From assembly GCA_905233415.1 (NCBI GenBank), contig CAJOEX010000010.1, forward strand, positions 1 to 42,063: 42,063 bases of DNA. Reading direction: 5' to 3'. Each line of letters starts with the position of its first letter. The stretch's first letter is position 1. The notes under the pieces are model-generated. The model ran no database searches. It saw only the letters and a list, made by a program, of their open reading frames with translations, and was not told the DNA's origin. The position numbers and the translations under genes were made by a program. This DNA comes from Paludibacteraceae bacterium (GTDB lineage: Bacteria; Bacteroidota; Bacteroidia; Bacteroidales; Paludibacteraceae). Shown piece after piece: positions 8,765 through 15,551 of this stretch.

Positions 8765-9801
8765 TTTTGCTTGGCTCACATATTATCACTCCGCTTGGCG
8801 ACTCTGTTGAGACCAATCTGGACAAGATTTTGGCAAACGAGTCACCTTCTGATTCTGTGCGCAAACTCACGGATAGCGATTCTTTTGTGACTCGTTGTCT
8901 GCGGTGCATTACCAAAGCCTTGCAAACCGTTTCAATGCCGGCAGATTCGTCCGAAGTAGTGCTGATTCTATCTACTACAAAGGGCGAGAATTTGGATATT
9001 TGGATGCCTGCGCAGCAGATTGCAGAAGCGCTTCACAATCCGAACCAACCGATTGTTGTAAGCAATGCCTGCACATCGGGCGTTTGTGCGCAAATCGTGG
9101 CGCATCGCCTCATTAGTAGCGGGCAGTACAAGGCTGCAATCGTCGTTGGATGTGATTTGGTGACAGAGTTCATCCGTAGCGGTTTTGAGGTGCTGAAGGC
9201 CTTGTCACCCAATCCTTGCCGTCCGTTTGATGCCAATCGCGAGGGAATAAACCTCGGCGAAGCCGTGGCAGCCATGATTTTTGCGGATGAAGATTGGTGG
9301 CTTGCGCACACAACTGAAAAACGTTCTTACTGGCATTACGAAGCAGGCGCTATCCGCAACGATGCCAACCACATCACCGGTCCAAGTCGCACCGGCGAAG
9401 GCAGTTACCGTTGTCTGCTTGACGTCTTGGACGGCACGCAACCTGCCGAAATTGCTGCAATCAGCCTCCACGGAACAGGCACGCTGTATAATGACGAAAT
9501 GGAATCTGTCGCCTTGCACAGAGCCGGTTTGTCCGAAGTCCCGGCGAACAGCCTCAAAGGATATTTCGGGCACACACTTGGCGCTGCCGGATTGCTTGAA
9601 ACGATTCTGTGCCTGCGGGCGTTGGAGGACGGAATAATCCTGCCGACTAAAGGCTTTGCCGAGCAGGGCACAACATATCCTGTGGCAGTTCGTGCGCAGC
9701 ACAGACACATTGAAAATACCGATAATCTCCAATTTATCAAACTCCTGAGCGGTTTTGGTGGCACCAACGCCGCTGTACGGTACAAACGATGCAATCTATA
9801 G
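8761..9801 (+). CDS. Beta-ketoacyl-ACP synthase, short form, complete active site
   Basis: A 346-residue condensing enzyme, some 60 residues shorter than FabF; the loss is mainly at the N-terminus and in surface loops. The triad is still complete: Cys104 in SNACTSGVCA, His237 in LHGTGTLYND and His271 in LKGYFGHTLGAAG. The end LLSGFGGTNAAV is typical. Its sequence is more diverged than the KS enzymes at 4286 and 10525, which suggests a different step or a different partner. The start overlaps the dehydratase stop (ATGA), and the gene overlaps the following KS-like gene by 13 bases. Confidence 0.9.
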   Translation: MILLGSHIITPLGDSVETNLDKILANESPSDSVRKLTDSDSFVTRCLRCITKALQTVSMPADSSEVVLILSTTKGENLDIWMPAQQIAEALHNPNQPIVVSNACTSGVCAQIVAHRLISSGQYKAAIVVGCDLVTEFIRSGFEVLKALSPNPCRPFDANREGINLGEAVAAMIFADEDWWLAHTTEKRSYWHYEAGAIRNDANHITGPSRTGEGSYRCLLDVLDGTQPAEIAAISLHGTGTLYNDEMESVALHRAGLSEVPANSLKGYFGHTLGAAGLLETILCLRALEDGIILPTKGFAEQGTTYPVAVRAQHRHIENTDNLQFIKLLSGFGGTNAAVRYKRCNL

Positions 9802-10283
9802 CCGACATAGTATTAACTCCCGAAGTTCCGTTGGCGGAGCTTTACCGCCGGCACATCGGCGATTATCCCAAGTTCTTCAAAATGGACTTGCTTTCCCGTG
9901 TCGGCTTTGTTGCCTCGGAATTGTTGTTGCAGCAGGAACATGCCGAACGCTTTGTGCCGCGCGATGACAGGGCGGTTGTTTTGGCGGGCAAATTGGGTTC
10001 AATTAACAACGACCGAGCCTACGAACAGACCATTCGTCCGGACAATTATTTCCCGTCGCCGTCGCTTTTCGTCTATACATTGCCGAACATCGTGACAGGC
10101 GAAATCGCCATTCGCAACCGCTATCTCTGCGAAACGATGTACTATGCCTTGGCGGATGAAAAGCAGCTCGAACCGCTTGTTGAAGCCACGCTTTCCGACA
10201 AAATCACTTCGGTGCTTGGTGGTTGGATTGAAGCCGTTGATAACGAACATTTTATAGCAAAATTACATATATGGACACGTTGA
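9789..10283 (+). CDS. Small KS-like protein, probably non-catalytic (chain-length-factor-like)
   Basis: A 164-residue protein without a complete enzyme motif. Its middle (AVVLAGKLGSINNDRAY, then PSPSLFVYTLPNIVTGEIAI) resembles the N-terminal half of a beta-ketoacyl synthase, as in the ketoacyl-synt_2 family found in APE loci. The same pattern, with TSFMQSTHNTVSAVVAL in place of the PSPSLF block, is seen in the C-terminal domain of the protein at 10525. No active-site CxS motif is present; the only cysteine (in RYLCETMYY) is not in a nucleophile context. A role as a structural or chain-length partner of a KS is inferred. It lies in overlap with genes on both sides (13 bases each), so it is a real gene of the operon. 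Confidence 0.72.
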   Translation: MQSIADIVLTPEVPLAELYRRHIGDYPKFFKMDLLSRVGFVASELLLQQEHAERFVPRDDRAVVLAGKLGSINNDRAYEQTIRPDNYFPSPSLFVYTLPNIVTGEIAIRNRYLCETMYYALADEKQLEPLVEATLSDKITSVLGGWIEAVDNEHFIAKLHIWTR

Positions 10284-10528
10284 AAAACCAACTGAAAGCG
10301 CAAATTATCGAGGCGCTTAATCTGGAGGACTTGCAGCCTGAAGACATCCAAAACGACCAGCCTTTGTTTGGCGAAGGTCTGGGGTTGGATTCGATTGATG
10401 CGCTGGAACTCATTGTGCTGCTGGACAAGCAGTACGGCATCAAACTTTCCAACCCGAAGGAGGGCAAGGCAATCTTCCAATCTATTGATTCGATGGCGGA
10501 ATATATTGCTGCACACCGCACAAAGTGA
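10271..10528 (+). CDS. Acyl carrier protein (second)
   Basis: An 85-residue type II carrier protein. The phosphopantetheine serine is Ser41 in GLGLDSIDALELIV. The N-terminal helix and the region around PEDIQNDQPLFGEG are typical of bacterial ACPs. It differs clearly from the ACP at 7244, so this is not a recent duplicate, and the two may carry different intermediates. It overlaps the KS-like gene before it by 13 bases and the fused KS after it by 4. Confidence 0.93.
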   Translation: MDTLKNQLKAQIIEALNLEDLQPEDIQNDQPLFGEGLGLDSIDALELIVLLDKQYGIKLSNPKEGKAIFQSIDSMAEYIAAHRTK

Positions 10529-12252
10529 AACGGATAGTCATTACAGGAGCGGGCATTGTTTCGGCGATTGGCGTCGGCAAACAAGAAACCCTTGAAAGCC
10601 TGTTGCGCGAGCAATCGGGCATCGGTCCGATGCGCCTGTTGCATAGCATTCACAGCAATTTGCCGGTTGGCGAAGTGCTGTTGTCGGATGACGAATTGCG
10701 TCAGCGCCTCAACTGTACAGAGCCTGCTTCCCGTTCGGCACTTTTGGGCATTCTGGCTGCGAAAGAAGCACTTGCCGAAGCCCGAATTGACCAAGCTATC
10801 TTGGCGAAGTCGGCTTTTATTTCCGGCACTACCGTTGGTGGTATGGAAACGACGGAGCGTGATTATCTGAATTGGGAGCACAACCGCAATCTCGAAACGA
10901 TTGCTTTGCACGACGCCGGTTCCACAACCCGAACGATTGTCCGCGCTTTGGGTGAAGTGGCATATCAAACCACGACCTCAACCGCTTGCAGTTCGGCGCT
11001 TAACGCGATTATTTCTGCCGCCAACATGCTCAAACTCGGGCAGTTTGATTGCGCCATTGCCGGAGGAACGGAGTGCCTGAGCAAGTTCCACCTCAACGGT
11101 TTCAATTCGTTGATGATTTTGGACCACGAGCCATGCCGTCCGTTTGATGACACCCGCGCAGGCTTGAATCTCGGCGAAGGGGCTGCTTATGTCGTTCTGG
11201 AAACCGAAGAAGCTGCTTTGCAGCGCGGCGCGAACATTTTGGCGTACGTATCCGGCTATGCCAACGCCTGCGATGCGTTTCACCAGACTGCTTCCTCCGA
11301 GAATGGCGAAGGAGCGTTTTTGGCGATGTCCGGTGCGCTGCAAATGGCGAATTTGGCACCTTCCGAAATCAACTATGTGAATGCGCACGGAACGGCCACT
11401 CCCAATAACGACCAAAGCGAGTCCAATGCGCTCAAGCGCGTTTTTGGCGGCGAAATGCCTGCTGTCAGTTCCACAAAATCTTTTACAGGGCATACCACAA
11501 GCGCTTCCGGTTCGATTGAAACGGTCATTTGCCTGCTGGCGATGCAGTATGGTTTTGTGCCCGCAAATGTGAATTTCCACACGCCGATGGCAAATGGCAT
11601 TGTTCCCGTTGCCCACAACGAGCAGCGCACGCTGACGCATGTCATGTGTAATTCCTTTGCTTTTGGCGGGAACGACAGTTGCCTGATTTTGTCGCAAACG
11701 CCTGTCCCGCAGCCTCCCACCGAGCCAAAAGAAATATCAATTGTCAACTATCAATTGTCAATTACCGAACCGGTTGACTACCGCCAGTATATTTCTGCGA
11801 TGGAGGCGCGCCGCATGACCGAGCAGATGCGTCGCATTATTGTGGCTGCCCGGAAAGTCTTGGAGCAGGCGCAAGTCGAAATGCCCGACGCCGTTATTAC
11901 CGGAACGGAGTGGGGATGTATGGTCAATACTATGCATTTCTTGGATCCGTTGTGCCGCGAAGGCGAGGAAGGTCTCAAACCCACTTCGTTCATGCAATCG
12001 ACCCATAATACGGTATCAGCAGTGGTGGCTTTGCAGCTCAAATGTCATGGGTATAATTCCACGTTCTCGCATGGTGCAGACAGTTTTGACCATGCTTGCC
12101 GCGATGCCGAAAATCTTTTGCGTTTTGGTTTGGCGAAAACGGTTTTGGTATTGGGTTTTGACGAAGCCGACGAACGTTGGAACAACATCCTTAATAAAGT
12201 TGGACGTGCTATCCCGAATGTTGCAAAAGCCCTGCTCCTAACCGTATCTTAA
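10525..12252 (+). CDS. Ketosynthase fused to a dead KS-like (chain-length-factor-type) domain
   Basis: A 575-residue protein with a GTG start that overlaps the ACP stop (GTGA). Residues 1-395 form a complete FabF-type ketosynthase: Cys155 in TSTACSSALNA, His288 in NAHGTATPNND, His323 in STKSFTGHTTS and a closing NSFAFGGNDS. Residues 396-413 are a linker containing ISIVNYQLSI, encoded by a TCAATTGTCAAC-type repeat. Residues 414-575 resemble the ketoacyl-synt_2 domain; where a KS would have its Cys, this has STFSHGADSF. Known APE and type II polyketide systems use a KS with a separate chain-length-factor partner. Here the two appear joined in one chain. This is the last clear pathway gene of the first half; rlmB follows after 70 bases. 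Confidence 0.88.
   Translation: MKRIVITGAGIVSAIGVGKQETLESLLREQSGIGPMRLLHSIHSNLPVGEVLLSDDELRQRLNCTEPASRSALLGILAAKEALAEARIDQAILAKSAFISGTTVGGMETTERDYLNWEHNRNLETIALHDAGSTTRTIVRALGEVAYQTTTSTACSSALNAIISAANMLKLGQFDCAIAGGTECLSKFHLNGFNSLMILDHEPCRPFDDTRAGLNLGEGAAYVVLETEEAALQRGANILAYVSGYANACDAFHQTASSENGEGAFLAMSGALQMANLAPSEINYVNAHGTATPNNDQSESNALKRVFGGEMPAVSSTKSFTGHTTSASGSIETVICLLAMQYGFVPANVNFHTPMANGIVPVAHNEQRTLTHVMCNSFAFGGNDSCLILSQTPVPQPPTEPKEISIVNYQLSITEPVDYRQYISAMEARRMTEQMRRIIVAARKVLEQAQVEMPDAVITGTEWGCMVNTMHFLDPLCREGEEGLKPTSFMQSTHNTVSAVVALQLKCHGYNSTFSHGADSFDHACRDAENLLRFGLAKTVLVLGFDEADERWNNILNKVGRAIPNVAKALLLTVS
11737..11763 (+). repeat. TCAATTGTCAAC-type repeat inside the KS fusion linker
   Basis: TCAATTGTCAAC, TATCAATTGTCAATT in tandem, translated in frame as part of ISIVNYQLSI. 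It lies exactly between the ketosynthase and the KS-like domain. The same element reads in the same frame at 40603-40650 and lies between genes at 15181-15223 on the other strand. Confidence 0.8.
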
Positions 12253-12281
12253 CCGAATGTTAACCGAATGTTAACCGAATG
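12249..12281 (+). repeat. 11-bp tandem repeat TTAACCGAATG, 3 perfect units
   Basis: Three identical copies of TTAACCGAATG follow each other directly. The first provides the stop codon region of the KS fusion. Related single units (CCATAACCGACT, GCAACCGAATA) continue towards rlmB. A degenerate four-unit array with the same core lies at 33129-33171, just before the second half of the pathway. Confidence 0.9.
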
Positions 12282-12322
12282 TTAGAGCCGCCATAACCGA
12301 CTCGCAACCGAATAATAACAGT

Positions 12323-13096
12323 ATGAAAACAACTACAAAATACGACACGAAACGTCCGCCCGAAAAAGAAATGGTTTTCGGTCTTCGGGCTGTTATGGAG
12401 GCATTGGATGCCGGCAAAGTCTTTGACAAAATCATGCTGCGTCGCGATATGAATTCCGCAATCGGGCGCGAGTTGATGGACAAACTGAATGCCTTGCAGG
12501 CGCCAATGGTTATTCAGCGCGTGCCGGTGGAGCGGCTGAATCAGTTTACGGACAAAAACCACCAGGGCGTGATTGCTTTTCTTTCGCCGGTGGAGTTTTA
12601 TCGCGTGGAAGATATTGTTCAAAGCGCTTTTGAAGAGGGCAGAACGCCGTTTTTGGTGGTCTTGGACGGTGTGACGGACGTGCGTAACTTCGGAGCCATT
12701 GCGCGCACGTGCGTTTGCGCCGGAGTCGATGCGATTGTCATCGGTTCGCGCGGTTGTGCAGCCGTGAACGGTGATGCCATCAAGGCTTCTGCGGGTGCGT
12801 TGCACACGCTTCCCGTCTGCAAAGTCGATAATATGCAGAATTGTTTGCGCTATCTTCATGACAGCGGCATTTCTCTGGTCGCTGCAACGGAGCATACCAC
12901 GAAAGACTATACCGAAGCCGATTTGACGGTTCCTTTGGCGATTGTCATGGGCAACGAGGAAAAAGGCATTTATGAGGAGAACCTCAAACTCTGTAATGAG
13001 AAAGTTCGTATTCCGATGACGGGTACAATTGAGTCGCTCAATGTCTCTGTCGCCGCCGGAGTCATGATTTACGAAGCCCTCCGCCAGCGGAAATAG
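12323..13096 (+). CDS. rlmB: 23S rRNA (guanosine-2'-O-)-methyltransferase RlmB (TrmH/SpoU family)
   Basis: A 257-residue SPOUT methyltransferase that 2'-O-methylates a guanosine of 23S rRNA. The three SpoU motifs are present: DVRNFGAIARTC near 118-129 (motif 1), IVMGNEEKGI near 209-218 (motif 2) and IPMTGTIESLNVSVAAGVMI near 230-249 (motif 3). The N-terminal substrate-binding part, with FGLRAVMEALDAG near 18-30, fits RlmB. No promoter of the phylum type is seen in the 70 bases before it, so it may be read from the upstream pathway operon. The paralogue TrmH (tRNA) is the main alternative, but the N-terminal extension favours RlmB. Confidence 0.9.
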   Translation: MKTTTKYDTKRPPEKEMVFGLRAVMEALDAGKVFDKIMLRRDMNSAIGRELMDKLNALQAPMVIQRVPVERLNQFTDKNHQGVIAFLSPVEFYRVEDIVQSAFEEGRTPFLVVLDGVTDVRNFGAIARTCVCAGVDAIVIGSRGCAAVNGDAIKASAGALHTLPVCKVDNMQNCLRYLHDSGISLVAATEHTTKDYTEADLTVPLAIVMGNEEKGIYEENLKLCNEKVRIPMTGTIESLNVSVAAGVMIYEALRQRK

Positions 13097-13115
13097 CTGT
13101 AATTATGCAAAATTA

Positions 13116-13147
13116 TTTGCATATTCAAAAAAAATGTTGTACTTTTG
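13116..13147 (+). promoter_or_regulatory. Bacteroidota-type promoter (nitroreductase-pdxA)
   Basis: TTTG at 13116-13119 and TACTTTTG at 13140-13147 with exactly 20 bases between. It lies 20 bases before the ATG of the nitroreductase gene and ends the rlmB unit. Confidence 0.85.
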
Positions 13148-13167
13148 CAAGCTGAAACGTTAAATCT

Positions 13168-13710
13168 ATGGAATCGTTTTTGGAATTATGCCGCCACAGG
13201 CGGTCGATAAGACACTATACCGACCAGCCTGTCGAGCGCGAAAAAATAGACTATATGCTGCGATGCGCACTGATGGCGCCGTCCGGCAAACGACGTAACC
13301 CGTGGGAGTTTGTCGTCGTGACCGACACCGCCACTATCCGCGCGATGGCTCCCTGCAAGGAATACGGAGCCGGTATGTTCGAAACGGCTACAGCCGCCAT
13401 CGTTGTCGCTGTGGACGCTTCCTTAACCGACACATGGCAGGCGGACGGAGCTATAGCGGCAGAACACTTGCTGCTCGCGGCAGCGGAGCAGGGATTAGGC
13501 GCCTGCTGGTGCCATATATACGGCCGTGAAGAAGCGGAACAGCTGATACGCCAACTGACAGGTATACCCGATAACCTCCATGTGCTATGCGTCGTTTCAC
13601 TCGGCTACAAGGACGAAGAACGCAAGGATTATGACCTTGACAAACTGCTGTACAATAAAGTGCACAGGGAGAGATTTGAGATTGGAAGATTTGAAGATTT
13701 GAAGATTTGA
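13168..13710 (+). CDS. Nitroreductase family FMN-dependent oxidoreductase
   Basis: A 180-residue nitroreductase-fold protein. RRSIRHYTDQP near 12-22 and APSGKRRNPWEFVVV near 37-51 form the FMN phosphate and ring contacts. The AAAEQGLGACW block near 105-115 and VSLGYKDEER near 148-157 are family typical. The members reduce nitro compounds, quinones or flavins with NAD(P)H; the substrate cannot be predicted. The last residues, RFEIGRFEDLKI, come from an 8-bp tandem repeat that also supplies the stop codon, so the natural C-terminus may have been altered. pdxA follows after 4 bases, inside the same repeat. Confidence 0.9.
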   Translation: MESFLELCRHRRSIRHYTDQPVEREKIDYMLRCALMAPSGKRRNPWEFVVVTDTATIRAMAPCKEYGAGMFETATAAIVVAVDASLTDTWQADGAIAAEHLLLAAAEQGLGACWCHIYGREEAEQLIRQLTGIPDNLHVLCVVSLGYKDEERKDYDLDKLLYNKVHRERFEIGRFEDLKI

Positions 13711-13714
13711 AGAT
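13671..13714 (+). repeat. 8-bp tandem repeat GAAGATTT at the nitroreductase-pdxA junction
   Basis: Successive units GAGATTT, GAGATTG, GAAGATTT (three times), GAAGATAT. The array encodes the last dozen residues of the nitroreductase, its stop codon, and the spacer up to the pdxA ATG. The same unit is found in coding sequence at 16760-16827 and 35267-35322. Confidence 0.9.
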
Positions 13715-14815
13715 ATGAAACCTACAATTGCAATAACTGCCGGAGATATAAACGGCATCGGATATGAAGTAATCCTCAAAACCCTCGCTGACCAGCATAT
13801 CTTTGAGATATGCAAGCCGGTCGTTTACGGGAATCTCAGTATTCTCAAACAACATATGCAGACGTTAGGCGATGAGTTCCGGGCACTACAGTTTCAACTG
13901 TTGCTATCTCCGAAAGACGCCAAAGACGGCAAACTCGGTCTCGTTTCCTGCTATGCGGACAATACACCGCTCGCCATCGGCGAATCTACAAAGGAAGCCG
14001 GCAAAGCGGCGTTTGCAGCCCTTGAAAGAGCCTGCAAAGACCTCAAAGACGGATTGGTGGACGCTTTGGTGACAGCCCCGATAAACAAGGAGAATATCCA
14101 GTCGGAGCAGTTCACGTTCTCCGGCCATACGGAGTACCTCGCGTCTGTCTTCGGCGAAGAGAACAAGGACGCGCTGATGATGATGGTCAGCGAGTGCATG
14201 AAGGTGGCGCTTGTGTGCAACCATACGCCGATTACCAAAGTGTCACAGATGATTTCAGAGGAGCGCATCTTGCGCAAGCTCAATACGTTGAACGCTTCCC
14301 TCAAGGACGATTTTCTGATTCGTCGTCCGCGTATAGCGGTGCTGGCGCTTAATCCGCATGCCGGTGACAACGGTCTGATCGGCAGGGAGGAACAGGACAT
14401 CATCAAGCCAGCCATCGATAAAGCGGTAGAGCAGGGGATTCTTGCCTTTGGCCCGTACAGCGCAGACGGTTTCTTCGGAGCCGGACAGTATTCCCACTTT
14501 GACGCGGTGCTCGCCCTGTATCATGACCAAGGCCTGATTCCGTTCAAAAGCCTGGATATGGACGGCGTGAATTTCACGGCGGGGCTACCGATAATCCGTA
14601 CGTCGCCGGACCATGGCACCGCATATAATCTGGCAGGCAAAAATGCGGCAAGCCACCTCTCCTTTGCGCATGCACTCTATCTGGCAACGGACCTTATCAA
14701 GAACCGCGCCACCACAGCGGAAATAAACAAAGACCCGCTGTTCATCAAACCGCGTGAGGAGAAACCCGAACGTCCGCATGTGCCCTTCTTTGTTCCGCCA
14801 AAGGATGAAGAATAG
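13715..14815 (+). CDS. pdxA: 4-hydroxythreonine-4-phosphate dehydrogenase PdxA
   Basis: A 366-residue enzyme of pyridoxal 5'-phosphate synthesis by the DXP-dependent route; it oxidises 4-phosphohydroxy-L-threonine with NAD. Signature blocks are ITAGDINGIGYEV near 7-19, TAPINKENI near 121-129, FSGHTEYLA with a metal-binding His near 139, LNPHAGDNGLIG near 211-222 and YHDQGLIPFK near 269-278. The usual family start TxGDPxGIGPE is changed to AGDINGIGYE, as in other members of this phylum. It shares the promoter at 13116 with the nitroreductase. Confidence 0.96.
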   Translation: MKPTIAITAGDINGIGYEVILKTLADQHIFEICKPVVYGNLSILKQHMQTLGDEFRALQFQLLLSPKDAKDGKLGLVSCYADNTPLAIGESTKEAGKAAFAALERACKDLKDGLVDALVTAPINKENIQSEQFTFSGHTEYLASVFGEENKDALMMMVSECMKVALVCNHTPITKVSQMISEERILRKLNTLNASLKDDFLIRRPRIAVLALNPHAGDNGLIGREEQDIIKPAIDKAVEQGILAFGPYSADGFFGAGQYSHFDAVLALYHDQGLIPFKSLDMDGVNFTAGLPIIRTSPDHGTAYNLAGKNAASHLSFAHALYLATDLIKNRATTAEINKDPLFIKPREEKPERPHVPFFVPPKDEE

Positions 14816-14855
14816 CCGCCAAAACTGTTAAAAATGACAAAAAATGACGGTTTAA

Positions 14856-14887
14856 TTTGCACAAACAAAAACTTTTTCGTAATTTTG
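14856..14887 (+). promoter_or_regulatory. Bacteroidota-type promoter of the lipoprotein/radical SAM cassette
   Basis: TTTG at 14856-14859 and TAATTTTG at 14880-14887, 20 bases apart. It ends 18 bases before the ATG of the first lipoprotein, which supports that start over any upstream in-frame codon. Confidence 0.85.
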
Positions 14888-14905
14888 TCCGCAAATTTGG
14901 AAAGT

Positions 14906-15178
14906 ATGTTCAAATCATTTGTTGTTAAACTTAATATAATGTTGGGAATTATGGCTGCATTACTATCCGGTTGCCACTCCAAGCGTGTGACGTGTAAGTA
15001 CGGCGCACCCCCGCGCAAATTTGAGAAGCAGGAAGCGGAACTTCAAAAGCAAAAAGACGAGGAAGAGCTTCTTAGATTGGAGCAGTTGCGGATACAGGAT
15101 TCCATCAGAGCTGCCGAAGAAGCCCCCGTGCCCGATATTCCGGTATGCAAGTACGGCCCTCCGGGAGGAAACTGGTGA
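14906..15178 (+). CDS. Small lipoprotein with two CKYGxP motifs, putative radical SAM target (A)
   Basis: A 90-residue lipoprotein. Residues 1-22 are a type II signal peptide ending in the lipobox LLSGC, with Cys23 as the lipidated residue. CKYGAP at 30-35 is followed by a charged, probably helical stretch rich in Glu, Lys and Gln (about 40-70), and the chain ends with a second copy, CKYGPPGGNW (81-90). A similar protein follows at 15238 and a radical SAM/SPASM enzyme at 15552. This resembles the rSAM/lipoprotein systems noted in Bacteroidetes (the TIGR04133 enzyme and TIGR04134 lipoprotein families), whose function is unknown. That the KYG motifs are modified is inference. The ATG at 14906 is set by the promoter just upstream. 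Confidence 0.82.
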   Translation: MFKSFVVKLNIMLGIMAALLSGCHSKRVTCKYGAPPRKFEKQEAELQKQKDEEELLRLEQLRIQDSIRAAEEAPVPDIPVCKYGPPGGNW

Positions 15179-15180
15179 TA

Positions 15181-15223
15181 GTTGAAAATTGATAAGTGAT
15201 AATTGACAGTTGATAATTGATAT
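15181..15223 (-). repeat. TTGATAATTGA-type repeat between the two lipoprotein genes
   Basis: GTTGAAAATTGATAAGTGATAATTGACAGTTGATAATTGA-type run (units of 9-11 bases, shown here only as a pattern). It is the reverse complement of the TCAATTATCAAC element that sits in frame at 11737 and 40603. It fills most of the 59-base gap between the lipoprotein genes. Confidence 0.65.
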
Positions 15224-15237
15224 AGTCATTGGGATAT

Positions 15238-15522
15238 ATGAAGGCGAAAATTTTAACAAAAATCAATCTGCTGTTAGGCGTGTTGGCAATGTTCTTTGCA
15301 GGTTGCCAAAGTCATGCGAAGGTGGTTCGTGACCGCGGACCGGTTGCCAAATACGGCGTGCCGCAGGAGATTCTGGACCAGCAGCGTGCGGAACAGCAGC
15401 AAATGGCGGACTCTGCCGCTATGCAACAGGCTCCCGCAGAGCAGGAAGTTGAACCGGCAAAGGAAGAGCGAAATCCGACCATGCAGCCGAAGAAGTACGG
15501 TCCGAGACCGCCGCGGGACTGA
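15238..15522 (+). CDS. Small lipoprotein with two KYGxP motifs, putative radical SAM target (B)
   Basis: A 94-residue lipoprotein related in plan to the one before it. The type II signal peptide ends in FFAGC with Cys23 lipidated. The first motif is AKYGVP at 37-42, then comes a Gln/Glu/Ala-rich stretch (about 45-75), and the chain ends with KKYGPRPPRD (85-94). Compared with copy A the cysteine before KYG is lost in both motifs, so Lys-Tyr-Gly-x-Pro is the shared core. An upstream TTG three codons earlier is in frame, but the ATG at 15238 gives the cleaner signal peptide. The radical SAM gene follows after 29 bases. Confidence 0.82.
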   Translation: MKAKILTKINLLLGVLAMFFAGCQSHAKVVRDRGPVAKYGVPQEILDQQRAEQQQMADSAAMQQAPAEQEVEPAKEERNPTMQPKKYGPRPPRD

Positions 15523-15551
15523 TTGGATAACCGAACGTTTGGGAACCGGAC

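Noticed and set aside
10978..11697. Long open frame of 239 codons on the minus strand
   Set aside because: It lies entirely within the ketosynthase fusion, which has all catalytic motifs; the antisense frame has no recognisable motif and no promoter. The same holds for antisense frames at 28917-29735, 24151-24990 and 36243-36998.
3456..12252. Ordinary fatty acid synthesis operon
   Set aside because: Three KS genes, two ACPs, a dead dehydratase half, a methyltransferase and an LpxL-like enzyme do not fit fab housekeeping genes.
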